DNA of 60,347 nt from Solobacterium sp. (GCA_017432325.1 JAFRJJ010000025.1:1-60347), one strand, 5' to 3'. Counted from the first letter of the stretch, positions 15,590 to 24,628 are shown. The notes: generated from the sequence alone by a model not told the origin. Program-made: numbers and translations.

Positions 15590-17254
15590 ATGCTGACGAA
15601 GAAAATTATGGCAGTGATCATGTCTGCCGCCGCTCTGACTGTGACAGCCTGCAGCTCATCATCCGACAATTCAGTATCGGGTTCAACAGCAACTCCGGGT
15701 GCTTCCGGAAATTCCATGTCTGTAGCAGTTACAGGACAGTTTTCCAATCTCGATCCGGGACTGAATACAGAAACAAACAACGGATATGCAATATCCCATC
15801 TTTACAGCGCAATGTTCCGCCGGGCAACCGATGGAACGATCGTGCCGATGCTGGCAGAAGACTATACGGTTTCCGATGACGGTCTGACCTGGACCTTCAC
15901 ATTGAAAGATGGCCTGAAATGGTCAGACGGAACAGACCTGACAGCGTATGATTTTGAATATACGTATCTGAGAAATCTGTCTTACGGTGCGGACAACGCC
16001 TTTGCAGTATATAACCTGGTGCAGTATATCGAAGGTGCTGATGTGTACAGTGAAAAAGCTTATGCGACTGAAAACTTTGACTGTACAAAAGAAGACTTCA
16101 GCTATGTCGGTGTACGTGCCATTGATGATAAAACATTTGAACTGAAGCTCAAGATGCCTTGTTCCTATCTGGATATGCTGATGTGCAGCGGAGCATGGGA
16201 ACCGCTTCCCCAGAGCACTCCTCAGCACGATTCCACATGGTCACTGAAAGCGGGTTATCCGACCAGCGGACCGTACGTGCTTACAGAAGTCAATCCGAAT
16301 GAAAAAGCAGTCGGAAGAAAGAATGAAAACTATTTTGAAGCAGATCAGGTAACGATGGACGAGATCACATTTGTAGTCATGCCGGACCAGGCTTCCCAGG
16401 CTCTTGCGTTTGAAGCTTGTGAGATCGATGTAGCGCTGAGCGTTTCTACAGAAACTCTGAAAAGCTATTCCGGTACAGACAACCTGGTAACTTATGTTTC
16501 TCCGGGCACTTACGACATCCTGTTCAACTCCGGTGAAAAGGGACCGGAATGGGCTAAGAATGTGAATGTCAGAAAAGCTCTGGCACTTGCTGTGAATACT
16601 GATGATGTTGTTGAAGTACTTGGCGGTACAGAGTTCTACCAGAAGCTGGAAGGATATGTTCCGGCAGGACTTCCGGGTGCCACAGGAGATTTCCGTGAAG
16701 AAGCTGATGCTGCTAGAGGAAGCTATTCCCTGGCATACGATCCGGAAAAAGCAAAAGAACTCCTTGCACAGGAAGGCTATACGACTGATAATCCGCTGAA
16801 GATCGTTTACCGTTATCCGAACTCCGGTACTGATCCTGACCTGGCTACACTTCTGCAGGAACAGTGGACTTCGATCGGTGTCGATGTAGATTTCAGCGCA
16901 CTGGAATCAGGTGTCTATTGGGATCAGTTTGATCAGGGAACATTTGAACTGATGAGATTCGGTCTCGGTACATCACACCCGATCACCTGCCTTGACCAGT
17001 GGACGACCGGCATGCAGGTAGTTCCTACCGTTGATGATGCAAAATTTGATCAGATGATGCTGGACGCAAAGTGGGAAGCTGACTATAAAAAGGCTATGGA
17101 GATCTGCCACGAAGCAGACAGCTATGTAGTTGATGAAATGGTCTATGTCGTTCCGCTTTACCAGAAAAAGACAGGACTTCTGGTTCAGAGCAACCTCAAA
17201 GGATATCAGCTGCGCGGTACAACGATGTACTGGTATTCCTGCACAAAAGAATAA
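15590..17254 (+). CDS. Peptide/amino-acid ABC transporter substrate-binding lipoprotein (SBP family 5)
   Basis: A 554-residue lipoprotein: lipobox LTVTAC at about residues 16-21, then a Ser/Thr-rich linker and an OppA/DppA-type two-lobed binding domain (LSYDP-like elements such as LDPGLNTET, DGLTWTFTLKDGLKWSDG and NVNVRKALALAVN). A strong AAAAGGAG precedes the ATG. No permease or ATPase gene is adjacent, so it must share a transporter encoded elsewhere. Control by the T-box implies a ligand containing the amino acid that the leader senses, probably His- or Thr-containing peptides or the free amino acid. Confidence 0.9.
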   Translation: MLTKKIMAVIMSAAALTVTACSSSSDNSVSGSTATPGASGNSMSVAVTGQFSNLDPGLNTETNNGYAISHLYSAMFRRATDGTIVPMLAEDYTVSDDGLTWTFTLKDGLKWSDGTDLTAYDFEYTYLRNLSYGADNAFAVYNLVQYIEGADVYSEKAYATENFDCTKEDFSYVGVRAIDDKTFELKLKMPCSYLDMLMCSGAWEPLPQSTPQHDSTWSLKAGYPTSGPYVLTEVNPNEKAVGRKNENYFEADQVTMDEITFVVMPDQASQALAFEACEIDVALSVSTETLKSYSGTDNLVTYVSPGTYDILFNSGEKGPEWAKNVNVRKALALAVNTDDVVEVLGGTEFYQKLEGYVPAGLPGATGDFREEADAARGSYSLAYDPEKAKELLAQEGYTTDNPLKIVYRYPNSGTDPDLATLLQEQWTSIGVDVDFSALESGVYWDQFDQGTFELMRFGLGTSHPITCLDQWTTGMQVVPTVDDAKFDQMMLDAKWEADYKKAMEICHEADSYVVDEMVYVVPLYQKKTGLLVQSNLKGYQLRGTTMYWYSCTKE

Positions 17255-17263
17255 GTTTTCCGG

Positions 17264-17298
17264 GAAAGCTGCGGCAGATGCTGCAGTTTTCTTTTTTT
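17264..17298 (+). terminator. Terminator after the binding-protein gene
   Basis: A stem of up to 12 bp (GAAAGCTGCGGC with GCTGCAGTTTTC, two G-T pairs) with an AGAT loop, followed by a T run. Confidence 0.8.
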
Positions 17299-17349
17299 GC
17301 TGTTGATACGGGCTTGTTCCAATGCAGCGCGGTAAGACAAAAAGAAATT

Positions 17350-17382
17350 CTGTCTGATAACCTATCATTGATTATCAGACAG
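17350..17382. terminator. Bidirectional terminator hairpin at the merR 3' end
   Basis: A perfect 11-bp inverted repeat CTGTCTGATAA / TTATCAGACAG with an 11-nt loop. T-rich tracts follow on both strands. The stop codon of the MerR gene is in the loop. Confidence 0.75.
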
Positions 17383-17724
17383 AACATTTTTATTTGTTAT
17401 TTTTTCTTCTTCGATCAGTTTTGTCAACAGGATGATCTGGTCTCCCAGTATCTGCTTCTGCTCAAAAAGTCTTTTCTGTACGTCCAGGAGGATCCCGATC
17501 GTTTTCTCCGGCTGGTTTATGATCGTCCGGACTTCTGACAGACGCAGACCGGCCTCCTGGTACAGTTTGATTGTTTTCAAAGTATCTACTGCGGAGTCAT
17601 TGTACAGCTTGGCTTTCTGTTTGCCGCTTCTTTTGACCGGTTTCAACAAATCTATTTTGTCATAATAATAAAGCGTCTTTCTTGTGACACCTGCGGTTTT
17701 GCATACTTCGTTTACTGTTTTCAT
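17365..17724 (-). CDS. MerR-family transcriptional regulator
   Basis: A 119-residue regulator with an N-terminal winged helix (VNEVCKTAGVTRKTLYYYDKIDLL), where TRKTLYYYD is the family recognition helix, followed by a long coiled-coil dimer helix. The effector domain is only a short tail with no conserved Cys, so metal sensing is unlikely. A 21-bp perfect dyad lies 34 bp upstream. The neighbours on both sides face away or converge, so autoregulation or a distant target is possible. No ligand can be proposed. Confidence 0.85.
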   Translation of the reverse strand: MKTVNEVCKTAGVTRKTLYYYDKIDLLKPVKRSGKQKAKLYNDSAVDTLKTIKLYQEAGLRLSEVRTIINQPEKTIGILLDVQKRLFEQKQILGDQIILLTKLIEEEKITNKNVLSDNQ

Positions 17725-17757
17725 ATCAATATCTGTCTATTTTTCATTCAATGTACA

Positions 17758-17778
17758 ACCGTTCCCCGCGGGAACGGT
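17758..17778. repeat. Perfect 9-bp inverted repeat upstream of merR
   Basis: ACCGTTCCC (17758-17766), loop CGC, GGGAACGGT (17770-17778). It has no T tract on either strand, so it is not an ordinary terminator. Its position between merR and the divergent glycosyltransferase gene suits an operator or mRNA-leader hairpin. Confidence 0.7.
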
Positions 17779-17961
17779 CAAGAGTAAATTTGTTCCTTGG
17801 TTTACTGCGGACAGATAATCCATGTTTTTTTCAGGCAGAGACAGATGATGTGTTTTTTCGTTTTTTGTTCACTGTATCTTCAGGAATTTTTACCGGTTTC
17901 TTAATCTTGTATGTTTAGTATTCAGGAAAGCAGATATCGATTCTGCGGAAGGAGAGCAGTT

Positions 17962-19017
17962 ATGAAGACGATTATTCTGATCCCTGCTTATGAACCGGAT
18001 GAAAAACTGGTCAGTCTGCTGAGGGAACTGGATGAATATGATGTGCATTCAGTTGTTGTGGATGACGGCAGCGGACATGCATATGATGAGATATTCGAGC
18101 AATGCGCGAAATATGCTTCTGTGTTGAGATATGAAGTTAACTGCGGAAAAGGGAATGCCCTGAAGACCGGAATGGCGTATATCCGGAAACACGCGGAGTC
18201 ACCTTATGTTGTTGTGACAGCGGATGCGGATGGGCAGCACCTGCCGGATGACATTATGAAAATTGCGGAATATACCGTACAGCATCCGGATGAACTGGTG
18301 CTGGGAAGCCGCAGGATCGCTCCTCAGACACCGTTGAGGAGCAGGATCGGCAATACATTCACCAGGTGGATATTCCGTCTGTCATCCGGAGTGTCTGTGT
18401 ATGATACACAGACCGGACTTCGCGGTTTTTCCGATAGGATGATCTTATGGATGGAGGAGATCTCCGGGGAACGCTATGAATATGAAATGAATGTACTGAT
18501 GGAATGGTCAAAAGAAAAGCGGAGTATACATGAAATATGGATCCGGACGGTCTATCTCGACGACAATAATTCAAGTCATTTCAATACCGTTACTGACAGT
18601 ATCAGGATCTACCGGCAGATCGTGAGGTTCAGCAGCGCATCATTGCTTAGTTTCCTGGCGGATTATTCGCTGTTCTGCATGTTTCATTTGATGACTTTTA
18701 CAGCCGGTATCAGGAACGGGCTGGTATTGTCCAATGCGGCAGCGAGGATCATCAGCGCGTCGCTGAATTATTATCTGAACCGAAAACTGGTATTCCACAG
18801 TAAAGAACCGGTCAGCCGGTCGACTTTGAAGTATGCCTTGCTTGTACTGGTCAATCTGATGGTCAATACACTGATCCTGAAGAGTCTTGTTATACAGGGG
18901 ATACCGTCTGCAATATCGAAGATCGTGACGGAACTGATCCTGTTCGTTGTGAATTACCAGGTACAGCAGAAGCTGATATTTAAACCAAGCTGCAGAAAGG
19001 AGCTGAGCAGTCAATGA
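17962..19017 (+). CDS. Family 2 glycosyltransferase fused to a GtrA flippase-like domain
   Basis: A 351-residue protein. Residues 1 to about 210 are a DPM1-like GT2 domain with VVDDGSG near 33 and TADADGQHLPDD near 86 (DXD metal site). Residues about 223-345 are a four-helix GtrA domain (FSSASLLSFLADY, AARIISASLNYYLNRKLVF). GT2 enzymes of this type load a sugar on polyprenyl phosphate, and GtrA proteins are thought to flip or present it, so the fusion couples both steps. The ATG at 17962 follows GGAAGGAG. It overlaps the next gene by ATGA. Confidence 0.9.
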   Translation: MKTIILIPAYEPDEKLVSLLRELDEYDVHSVVVDDGSGHAYDEIFEQCAKYASVLRYEVNCGKGNALKTGMAYIRKHAESPYVVVTADADGQHLPDDIMKIAEYTVQHPDELVLGSRRIAPQTPLRSRIGNTFTRWIFRLSSGVSVYDTQTGLRGFSDRMILWMEEISGERYEYEMNVLMEWSKEKRSIHEIWIRTVYLDDNNSSHFNTVTDSIRIYRQIVRFSSASLLSFLADYSLFCMFHLMTFTAGIRNGLVLSNAAARIISASLNYYLNRKLVFHSKEPVSRSTLKYALLVLVNLMVNTLILKSLVIQGIPSAISKIVTELILFVVNYQVQQKLIFKPSCRKELSSQ

Positions 19018-20045
19018 TCAGACAATATTTAACAGGAATGATGTGCGGTGTTCTGCTGACTGCATATACAGGCTATGTCCTGATGGATACTTTTGTTCTC
19101 AGGGATACATACACTTCAGAGATCACGGATGAAGGCATCGCGGATGTATTCGCTTCCCTCCAGGACAATATGGAAACAGATCCATCAAATGATCAGCAGG
19201 AAGCCTCAGAGGGAGTACAGCAGTCTGATACCTCTGCACATAAGCATCGTGGAAGCACGAAGAATGAATCATCTGTCTCTGATCAGGAACAGGATATAAT
19301 TTCTTCAGGTTCGCCTGAAATTACGGAAACGTCGTACAGTGACGAGAATATCAGTATTACTCTGACAGAGTACATGGAGTATGATACGGCGATCTACGCT
19401 GCGGATGTGACGGTCAGTTCGGCAGTATATCTGAAGACAGCATTTGCGGATGACGCGTACGGCAGGAACAATTCTGCAGCGACTTCTGAGATCGCTGAAG
19501 CACATGAAGCTGTCCTTGCGGTCAATGGTGATTATTACGGAGCCAGGGAGACCGGATATGTGATCCGGAACGGTGTTGTTTACCGTTCTGTAGGGGATCC
19601 GGGAACAGATATATTGTGCATTTACGCGGACGGTACTATGCAGATCGTTGATTCCTCGGAGGCTTCAGCGGAAGAACTGGTCGTGGAAGGTGTATGGCAG
19701 GCATTTACATTCGGTCCGGCATTGATCGAAGACGGAGAAATTGCTGTATCTGAGAATGATGAAGTCGGTAAAGCAAAGGCTTCCAACCCCAGGACGGCGA
19801 TCGGTATCATTGATGCCAACCATTATATATTTGTTGTATCGGATGGCCGAACGGATGAGAGTGAAGGTCTGTCATTGTATCAGCTGGCTGAATTCATGAA
19901 GTCACTGGGAGTGAAGTGCGCATATAACCTTGATGGCGGCGGTTCATCCACGATGTATTTTATGGGTCAGGTCGTCAATCGGCCTACAACCACAGGCAAT
20001 TCGATCAAGGAAAGGAGTGTGAGCGACATTGTTTACATCGGATAA
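19014..20045 (+). CDS. Extracytoplasmic phosphodiester glycosidase (NAGPA domain)
   Basis: A 343-residue protein with an N-terminal signal-anchor helix (residues 7-27), a Ser/Glu/Gln-rich low-complexity spacer to about residue 110, and a NAGPA/DUF2233 domain with AVNGDYYG, NPRTAIGI and NLDGGGSSTM. The family includes the enzyme that removes GlcNAc from phosphodiesters, and bacterial exopolysaccharide proteins. It is coupled to the GT2-GtrA gene, so a shared role in a surface polymer carrying sugar-1-phosphate links is likely (inference). Confidence 0.88.
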   Translation: MIRQYLTGMMCGVLLTAYTGYVLMDTFVLRDTYTSEITDEGIADVFASLQDNMETDPSNDQQEASEGVQQSDTSAHKHRGSTKNESSVSDQEQDIISSGSPEITETSYSDENISITLTEYMEYDTAIYAADVTVSSAVYLKTAFADDAYGRNNSAATSEIAEAHEAVLAVNGDYYGARETGYVIRNGVVYRSVGDPGTDILCIYADGTMQIVDSSEASAEELVVEGVWQAFTFGPALIEDGEIAVSENDEVGKAKASNPRTAIGIIDANHYIFVVSDGRTDESEGLSLYQLAEFMKSLGVKCAYNLDGGGSSTMYFMGQVVNRPTTTGNSIKERSVSDIVYIG

Positions 20046-20469
20046 AGAGAGAGCACTCAGAAGCAGCTTGTTATACGGATGTGCCGCATTGTTCTTTGCA
20101 GTATTCGGAGCTGTTTATGAACTGTTCAGCCATGAGGTCTATTCGTATTATATGATCTTCGCATTTATGATTCCGGTATGTCTTGGGATCGTTCCATTTC
20201 TTGGAATATATCTCTTTGAACTTTGTCTGCCTTCCCGGATATTTACACAGCTGTATGCTTCGGGAGTCATGACGCTGACCGTGGGCAGTATTATGCGCGG
20301 AGTGCTGGATATTTACGGCACAACTAACAGCATGCTTGTTCTGTACCTGTACGCGGGAACTGCTCTTTGCACAGCAGGGACTGTCGCATTTGTATATACC
20401 AACAGGAAAGCAGGCATGCAAAAAAGCCGGATCAAGGAGAAGACGGATCCGGCTTTAGCTCAAAATTAA
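20029..20469 (+). CDS. Small four-helix membrane protein
   Basis: A 146-residue protein with about four hydrophobic helices (roughly residues 15-35, 42-65, 72-95, 100-125) and a basic C-terminus. I do not recognise a family. It starts with TTG at 20029, 11 bp after AAAGGAG, overlapping the end of the glycosidase gene, so it belongs to the same operon. Its last codons encode the left and right arms of a terminator hairpin, so the transcript ends within or just after the coding region. Confidence 0.72.
   Translation: MFTSDKERALRSSLLYGCAALFFAVFGAVYELFSHEVYSYYMIFAFMIPVCLGIVPFLGIYLFELCLPSRIFTQLYASGVMTLTVGSIMRGVLDIYGTTNSMLVLYLYAGTALCTAGTVAFVYTNRKAGMQKSRIKEKTDPALAQN
20423..20456. terminator. Bidirectional terminator inside the end of a coding region
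   Basis: A perfect 11-bp stem AAAGCCGGATC / GATCCGGCTTT lies within the last 16 codons of the plus-strand gene. On the minus strand it is followed by at least six T residues and serves the convergent LtaS-like gene. Confidence 0.75.
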
Positions 20470-20487
20470 TGATGGATGAGGAATCAA

Positions 20488-22455
20488 TTACTGATCCTGA
20501 AAGACATGTGTGAAATAACTGTACTGCAGTACATCGCTGCAGTACTTTATTTTGTTGCGGACGATAGCAGTGATGGTATCGGCATAGCCTTCGGGAATGT
20601 TTTCAGCTGATGGATAGAAGGTATCGTTGACCAGCATGCCGAGATCAGTTTTCCATTCATAGTTCACCGTAAAGACCAGTGGATCCTTATGGGAGAATAC
20701 ATCTCTTCCCGGCAGCAGGCGTGAATCCCACTCCATACCAAACAGATTGCACAGTGTGGGCAGGATGTCCAGACTGCTGACAGGATCGGAAACCTCAACA
20801 TGTTCCATCTGTTCCAGGCATCCGCTCCATATGAGCAGCGCGTTATGATCACGTTCCAGATAACTGGACGGCTGGTAGCCGTAAAGGTCTGCCAGGTTGA
20901 CAGTCTGGTCGAATGCAGCATTGAAATCAAGGCCATAGGGGAAATGATCCGCTGTCAGAACGATAACGGTCCTGTCGGCAATACCTGCTTCTTCCAGACG
21001 TCTTATCAGCAATCCCACAGCATCTTCCAGTTCCAGGTTTGCCGCAAGATAATTCCGGACTTCTTTCGTATGACCGGTTTCAGGGATCCTGCTGATATGC
21101 TTTTCGGAAAGCCAGTTGCTGTATGGATTATGACCGCTTACGGTCATGTAATACACATCGAACGGTTCCTGATCTAGATAGAGATCCAGCGTACCTTCGA
21201 TCATTTCAAGATCCGACTCAGGCCATTTGCGCTGAACATATTCTTCCATGCCGTTCCCATAGCCCATAAAGCCGTTGGAAAAGCCGAGATTGTTGTGTGT
21301 GATGTGCCGGTCATAATACATATAGTCATTATTATGGAATGCCCATCCGTTATAGCCGAGTTCATTCAGCTGACTGCTGATCGTGATCCGGTTGTCTTCA
21401 TCTTCGGTCATTTTCATGGAAGCGCCGCCATACATCGGCAGACATCCGAAGATGTTCTGATATTCGCCTCCGGTCGTTCCGGCGCTGGCAGGCTGATAAT
21501 AGTCGGTAAAGGTGATTCCTTTCGAGGCCATACGGTACAGGGCAGGTGTGCGCTGGGGATCTATGAGCTCTTTGCTGAAGGCTTCCGCTGTTATGAAGAT
21601 CAAATTCATATCTTTGAACAGTCCGGTCATATCGTTGGTATATGAGGGAGTCAATGTACTTACATATTCGTCGATGGCAGCCTGCTGCGGTGTTCCTGCT
21701 GAAGCCAGCGCTTCAAAATCGATATTCATGACAGCAAGTTCATATGTTTTGGCGATCTCTTCGACAGGCTCCTCTTCGGTGATCGTTTCAAAGTCACTGC
21801 CGTGTTCATACAGGATATTTCCTGCATCGATGCAAAGTCCGCTGACCAGTCCGAAATGCCTGATGGCGGAGGTGAAGGAATACTGATCGGTGAGCAGGAC
21901 TTTCTGTGCCGGTGTTGTTTCGATGGACATATTCACGATCAGTGTGATCAGTGCCGCGAATGCCGAGACAGCGGAAACTTCTCTGCGTCCGAACCGGGCG
22001 GGTTCTATTTCCCTGATCAGAAGGAAATCCGCAATTGCCGGAAGCGCGAACAGGACCAGGTGCAGGATACCGCTCAGGGAGAATACAAGCCGCAGGATCT
22101 GCGTGCTGAATCCTCCCAGCACATCCATGGCACCGTTTGCAATCGTTCGCAGGTCATAAAACATCTTGAACTGCATATAGACGAAGTATTCAACAAGAAA
22201 GATCAGAGCGATCAATGCAGCGACCGTGTGATGGATCCTGCGGTTGATGACAGGGTTCAGAGACATGCAGGAAAAGACAGTGCAGATCGCTCCCCAGCCG
22301 ATGGAAAAAGCCAGCAGATTGTGGACTGCATTGAAATTGCTCATACCGAAGGCAGAAAGGTGGAATACGATCTCTTCATACAGCAGATATGCGCTCATCA
22401 GGAAGAGCATCCCGAAAGCATCGATGTGAACGGCGTCTCTGATTTTTTTGTACAT
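20488..22455 (-). CDS. LTA synthase (LtaS)-family sulfatase-fold enzyme
   Basis: A 655-residue membrane protein: five N-terminal helices (to about residue 190) and an extracytoplasmic sulfatase-fold domain with ITAEAFS, the nucleophile Thr327/Thr328 in SAGTTGGEYQ, TVSGHNPY and VLTADHFPYG. LtaS-family enzymes transfer glycerol phosphate, or phosphoethanolamine in relatives, to lipid or glycan acceptors. Canonical LtaS has KTSDAEF at the nucleophile, and the GTTGGE variant marks a divergent subgroup. No ribosome site is seen. TATCAT lies 7 nt before the ATG. It is convergent with a glycan-related operon. Confidence 0.86.
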   Translation of the reverse strand: MYKKIRDAVHIDAFGMLFLMSAYLLYEEIVFHLSAFGMSNFNAVHNLLAFSIGWGAICTVFSCMSLNPVINRRIHHTVAALIALIFLVEYFVYMQFKMFYDLRTIANGAMDVLGGFSTQILRLVFSLSGILHLVLFALPAIADFLLIREIEPARFGRREVSAVSAFAALITLIVNMSIETTPAQKVLLTDQYSFTSAIRHFGLVSGLCIDAGNILYEHGSDFETITEEEPVEEIAKTYELAVMNIDFEALASAGTPQQAAIDEYVSTLTPSYTNDMTGLFKDMNLIFITAEAFSKELIDPQRTPALYRMASKGITFTDYYQPASAGTTGGEYQNIFGCLPMYGGASMKMTEDEDNRITISSQLNELGYNGWAFHNNDYMYYDRHITHNNLGFSNGFMGYGNGMEEYVQRKWPESDLEMIEGTLDLYLDQEPFDVYYMTVSGHNPYSNWLSEKHISRIPETGHTKEVRNYLAANLELEDAVGLLIRRLEEAGIADRTVIVLTADHFPYGLDFNAAFDQTVNLADLYGYQPSSYLERDHNALLIWSGCLEQMEHVEVSDPVSSLDILPTLCNLFGMEWDSRLLPGRDVFSHKDPLVFTVNYEWKTDLGMLVNDTFYPSAENIPEGYADTITAIVRNKIKYCSDVLQYSYFTHVFQDQ

Positions 22456-22501
22456 GGTAACAATGATACTTCAAAATGGGGAAAATGCGTGAACAAATAC
22501 A

Positions 22502-22538
22502 ATAAAAAAACAGAATGAACTGCGCTGTCATTCTGTTT
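22502..22538 (-). terminator. Terminator of deoD
   Basis: On the minus strand AACAGAATGA / TCATTCTGTT is followed by seven T residues. Confidence 0.85.
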
Positions 22539-22548
22539 CAGGTTTGGA

Positions 22549-23253
22549 TCAGGCTGCTTCCAGGGCAACTTTCATCATTGACGTGAATGATTGTTCTCGC
22601 TGTTCCGGTGTTGTTACTTCCGGGAATACAAAGCTGTCCGAAATCGTCAGGATACATGCGGCATTCTTTCCCAGTACCTTGGCATTGTGGAACAGGGCAA
22701 AGCTTTCCATTTCCACTGCCAGGCAGTGGTGTACATCGGTGATTTCTTTCAGATATTCGGAACTTTCTCTGTAGAATACATCACTGCTGTGAATGATCCC
22801 TTCTTTCATAGGGAAATTCAGGCTGGCTGCAGCTTCTCTGAGCCGTCTGTTAAGCTCTTCTGAAGGGTATTCGACGGTGGATGTACTGCCGTTCTGTGTC
22901 AGGGCATAGCTGGATTCGGAATATGCGCCGGATGCCAGAACAAGATCGAACAGCTTCAGCTCAGGTGAATAAGCACCGGCTGACCCGACACGGATGATGT
23001 TCTCAACATCATAATATTTGAATAATTCGTAAGAGTAGATCCCTATGCTTGGCATGCCCATACCGGAAGCCATGACAGAAACGGGTTTTCCGTGATATGT
23101 GCCAGTATAACCGTAAACATTTCTGACTTTTGTGACGAGTTTCGGGTCTTCCAGGAATGTTTCAGCAATAAATTTTGCACGGAGCGGATCACCGGGCATC
23201 AGAACGGTTTTGGCAAAATCTCCGTTTGAAGCACTATTATGGGGTGTAGACAT
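22549..23253 (-). CDS. deoD: Purine nucleoside phosphorylase, DeoD type
   Basis: A 234-residue hexameric-type PNP. Family signatures are MPGDPLRAKFIA (phosphate site), GMGMPSIGIYSYEL, RVGSAGAY, VEMESFAL (nucleoside site) and the catalytic Asp in TISDSF. It splits purine nucleosides with phosphate into base and ribose-1-phosphate for salvage. GAAGG precedes the ATG. It is followed by its own terminator and preceded by the ddl terminator, so it is transcribed alone. Confidence 0.95.
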   Translation of the reverse strand: MSTPHNSASNGDFAKTVLMPGDPLRAKFIAETFLEDPKLVTKVRNVYGYTGTYHGKPVSVMASGMGMPSIGIYSYELFKYYDVENIIRVGSAGAYSPELKLFDLVLASGAYSESSYALTQNGSTSTVEYPSEELNRRLREAAASLNFPMKEGIIHSSDVFYRESSEYLKEITDVHHCLAVEMESFALFHNAKVLGKNAACILTISDSFVFPEVTTPEQREQSFTSMMKVALEAA

Positions 23254-23286
23254 ATCAATACCTTCTTTCCTTCTAACAGTATAACA

Positions 23287-23314
23287 GAAAAAAGAGCGAA
23301 TTATCGCTTCGCTC
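23287..23314 (-). terminator. Terminator overlapping the ddl stop codon
   Basis: On the minus strand GAGCGAA / TTCGCTC with the stop codon in its 7-nt loop is followed by TTTTTT. Confidence 0.8.
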
Positions 23315-24509
23315 CTTTTGAACCTTTTGCGCTGCTCTCATTGTATGTTTCAAGCAGGTTTGTATCGTAACTGAATGTCATACGGCTGCGTTTGCGTTCC
23401 CTGTCGAGCGCAAGTCTGACAAGCTCGTCCATCAGTTCGGTAAATGACATACCGGATGCTTCCCAAAGATAGAATGCCAGTGAACCGGGGATCGTGTTGA
23501 TCTCGTTAACATATACGGTCTTTGTTTCGCTGTCCATGATGAAGTCGATACGGCATACGCCGCTGGCTCCAAGGACTTTGAACGTCTGAAGCGCATATTT
23601 CTGGATCAGCTTTGTTTCTTCTTCACTGATCGGGGCAGGTACAAGTCTTGCGGCACTGGCCATGCCCTTGGAAGCGCCGGATGTCTTGGATGACTTTCCG
23701 CCGCCCTGATATTTGTCACGGAAGGACAGGAGTTCATCGTCTGTTGCGTGACCGACCTGTTCCAGGACGCTTGCTTTCGCTTCATCACTGTTTCCGAGTA
23801 CAGAGCAATTGATCTCCTTCATCGGCTTGATGACTTTTTCTGTAATGACTTTTTCGTCATACTGACGTGCTTCTTCAAAGCACTCAATATATTCTTCGTC
23901 ATTGTGCGCGATCGAGATGCCTACGCTTGATCCGGTCCTCGCGGGTTTCAGAATGACCGGATAGATCAGTTTTCTGGCTTTCTTCAGCAGTCCTTCACGA
24001 TCGTCATCCAGCTCTGTACCATAAGCCCAGAACCAGTTTGTGATCGGAAGTCCGTTGTCATGCAGGATATGCTTCTGAAGTACCTTATCCTGACCGACAC
24101 CGGCCGCGATGACATCACAGCCTGCATAAGGGATCTTCATCATTTCAAAGAATCCTTGGATCGATCCGTCTTCACCGTTGGTTCCGTGCATGACGGGAAT
24201 CGCTACATCGATCGGTATGCTGAGTTTCTTGGAGAACAGCGTCTGCCTGACAGGCTGAAGAAGAACCTTTCCTTCAGTTTGTACAAGTGTGACCTGCGTG
24301 CATTTGGTTTTCAGTTCATTCAGGTTGATAAAGGATTTGATATCCCACAGCAGTTCTGACGTATACATTGTCCTGTCCTTAGCAATATAGACAGGTGTCA
24401 CTTCATATTTGTTCCGGTCAAGGGCTTCCAGAGCCTGGTGTGCGGAAATAATACTGACTTCATGTTCAACGGTTTCACCGCCGAAAAATACGGCTACATT
24501 CAATTTCAT
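23301..24509 (-). CDS. ddl: D-alanine--D-alanine ligase
   Basis: A 402-residue ATP-grasp ligase joining two D-Ala for peptidoglycan. Visible are FFGGETVEHEVSI, MHGTNGEDGS, KPARTGSSVGIS, RIDFIMD and NEINTIPGSLAF. The omega loop contains DKY followed by a Gly/Ser/Lys-rich stretch (about residues 270-285) and MASAARLVP. The Tyr next to Lys is the residue expected for D-Ala rather than D-Lac specificity. The protein is longer than the usual 350 or so residues, partly from this loop and a basic C-terminal tail. GGAGG precedes the ATG. It supplies the dipeptide used by MurF. Confidence 0.95.
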   Translation of the reverse strand: MKLNVAVFFGGETVEHEVSIISAHQALEALDRNKYEVTPVYIAKDRTMYTSELLWDIKSFINLNELKTKCTQVTLVQTEGKVLLQPVRQTLFSKKLSIPIDVAIPVMHGTNGEDGSIQGFFEMMKIPYAGCDVIAAGVGQDKVLQKHILHDNGLPITNWFWAYGTELDDDREGLLKKARKLIYPVILKPARTGSSVGISIAHNDEEYIECFEEARQYDEKVITEKVIKPMKEINCSVLGNSDEAKASVLEQVGHATDDELLSFRDKYQGGGKSSKTSGASKGMASAARLVPAPISEEETKLIQKYALQTFKVLGASGVCRIDFIMDSETKTVYVNEINTIPGSLAFYLWEASGMSFTELMDELVRLALDRERKRSRMTFSYDTNLLETYNESSAKGSKGAKR

Positions 24510-24628
24510 AAACAGCCTCCATAACGATGATTATTATAAACCATAAAAATGCCCTTTTGTAGATATGCTTGATACATGCTGTGAAACTTCGGAACCGGCG
24601 ATAGATGATGCCAGTACAGCAGTGTTTG

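Noticed and set aside
17758..17778. Terminator on either strand
   Set aside because: No T tract follows on the plus or minus strand and no gene ends next to it.
23301..24509. D-Ala-D-Lac (vancomycin-resistance type) ligase
   Set aside because: The omega loop keeps the Lys-Tyr expected for D-Ala-D-Ala specificity, and no vanH/vanX genes are near.
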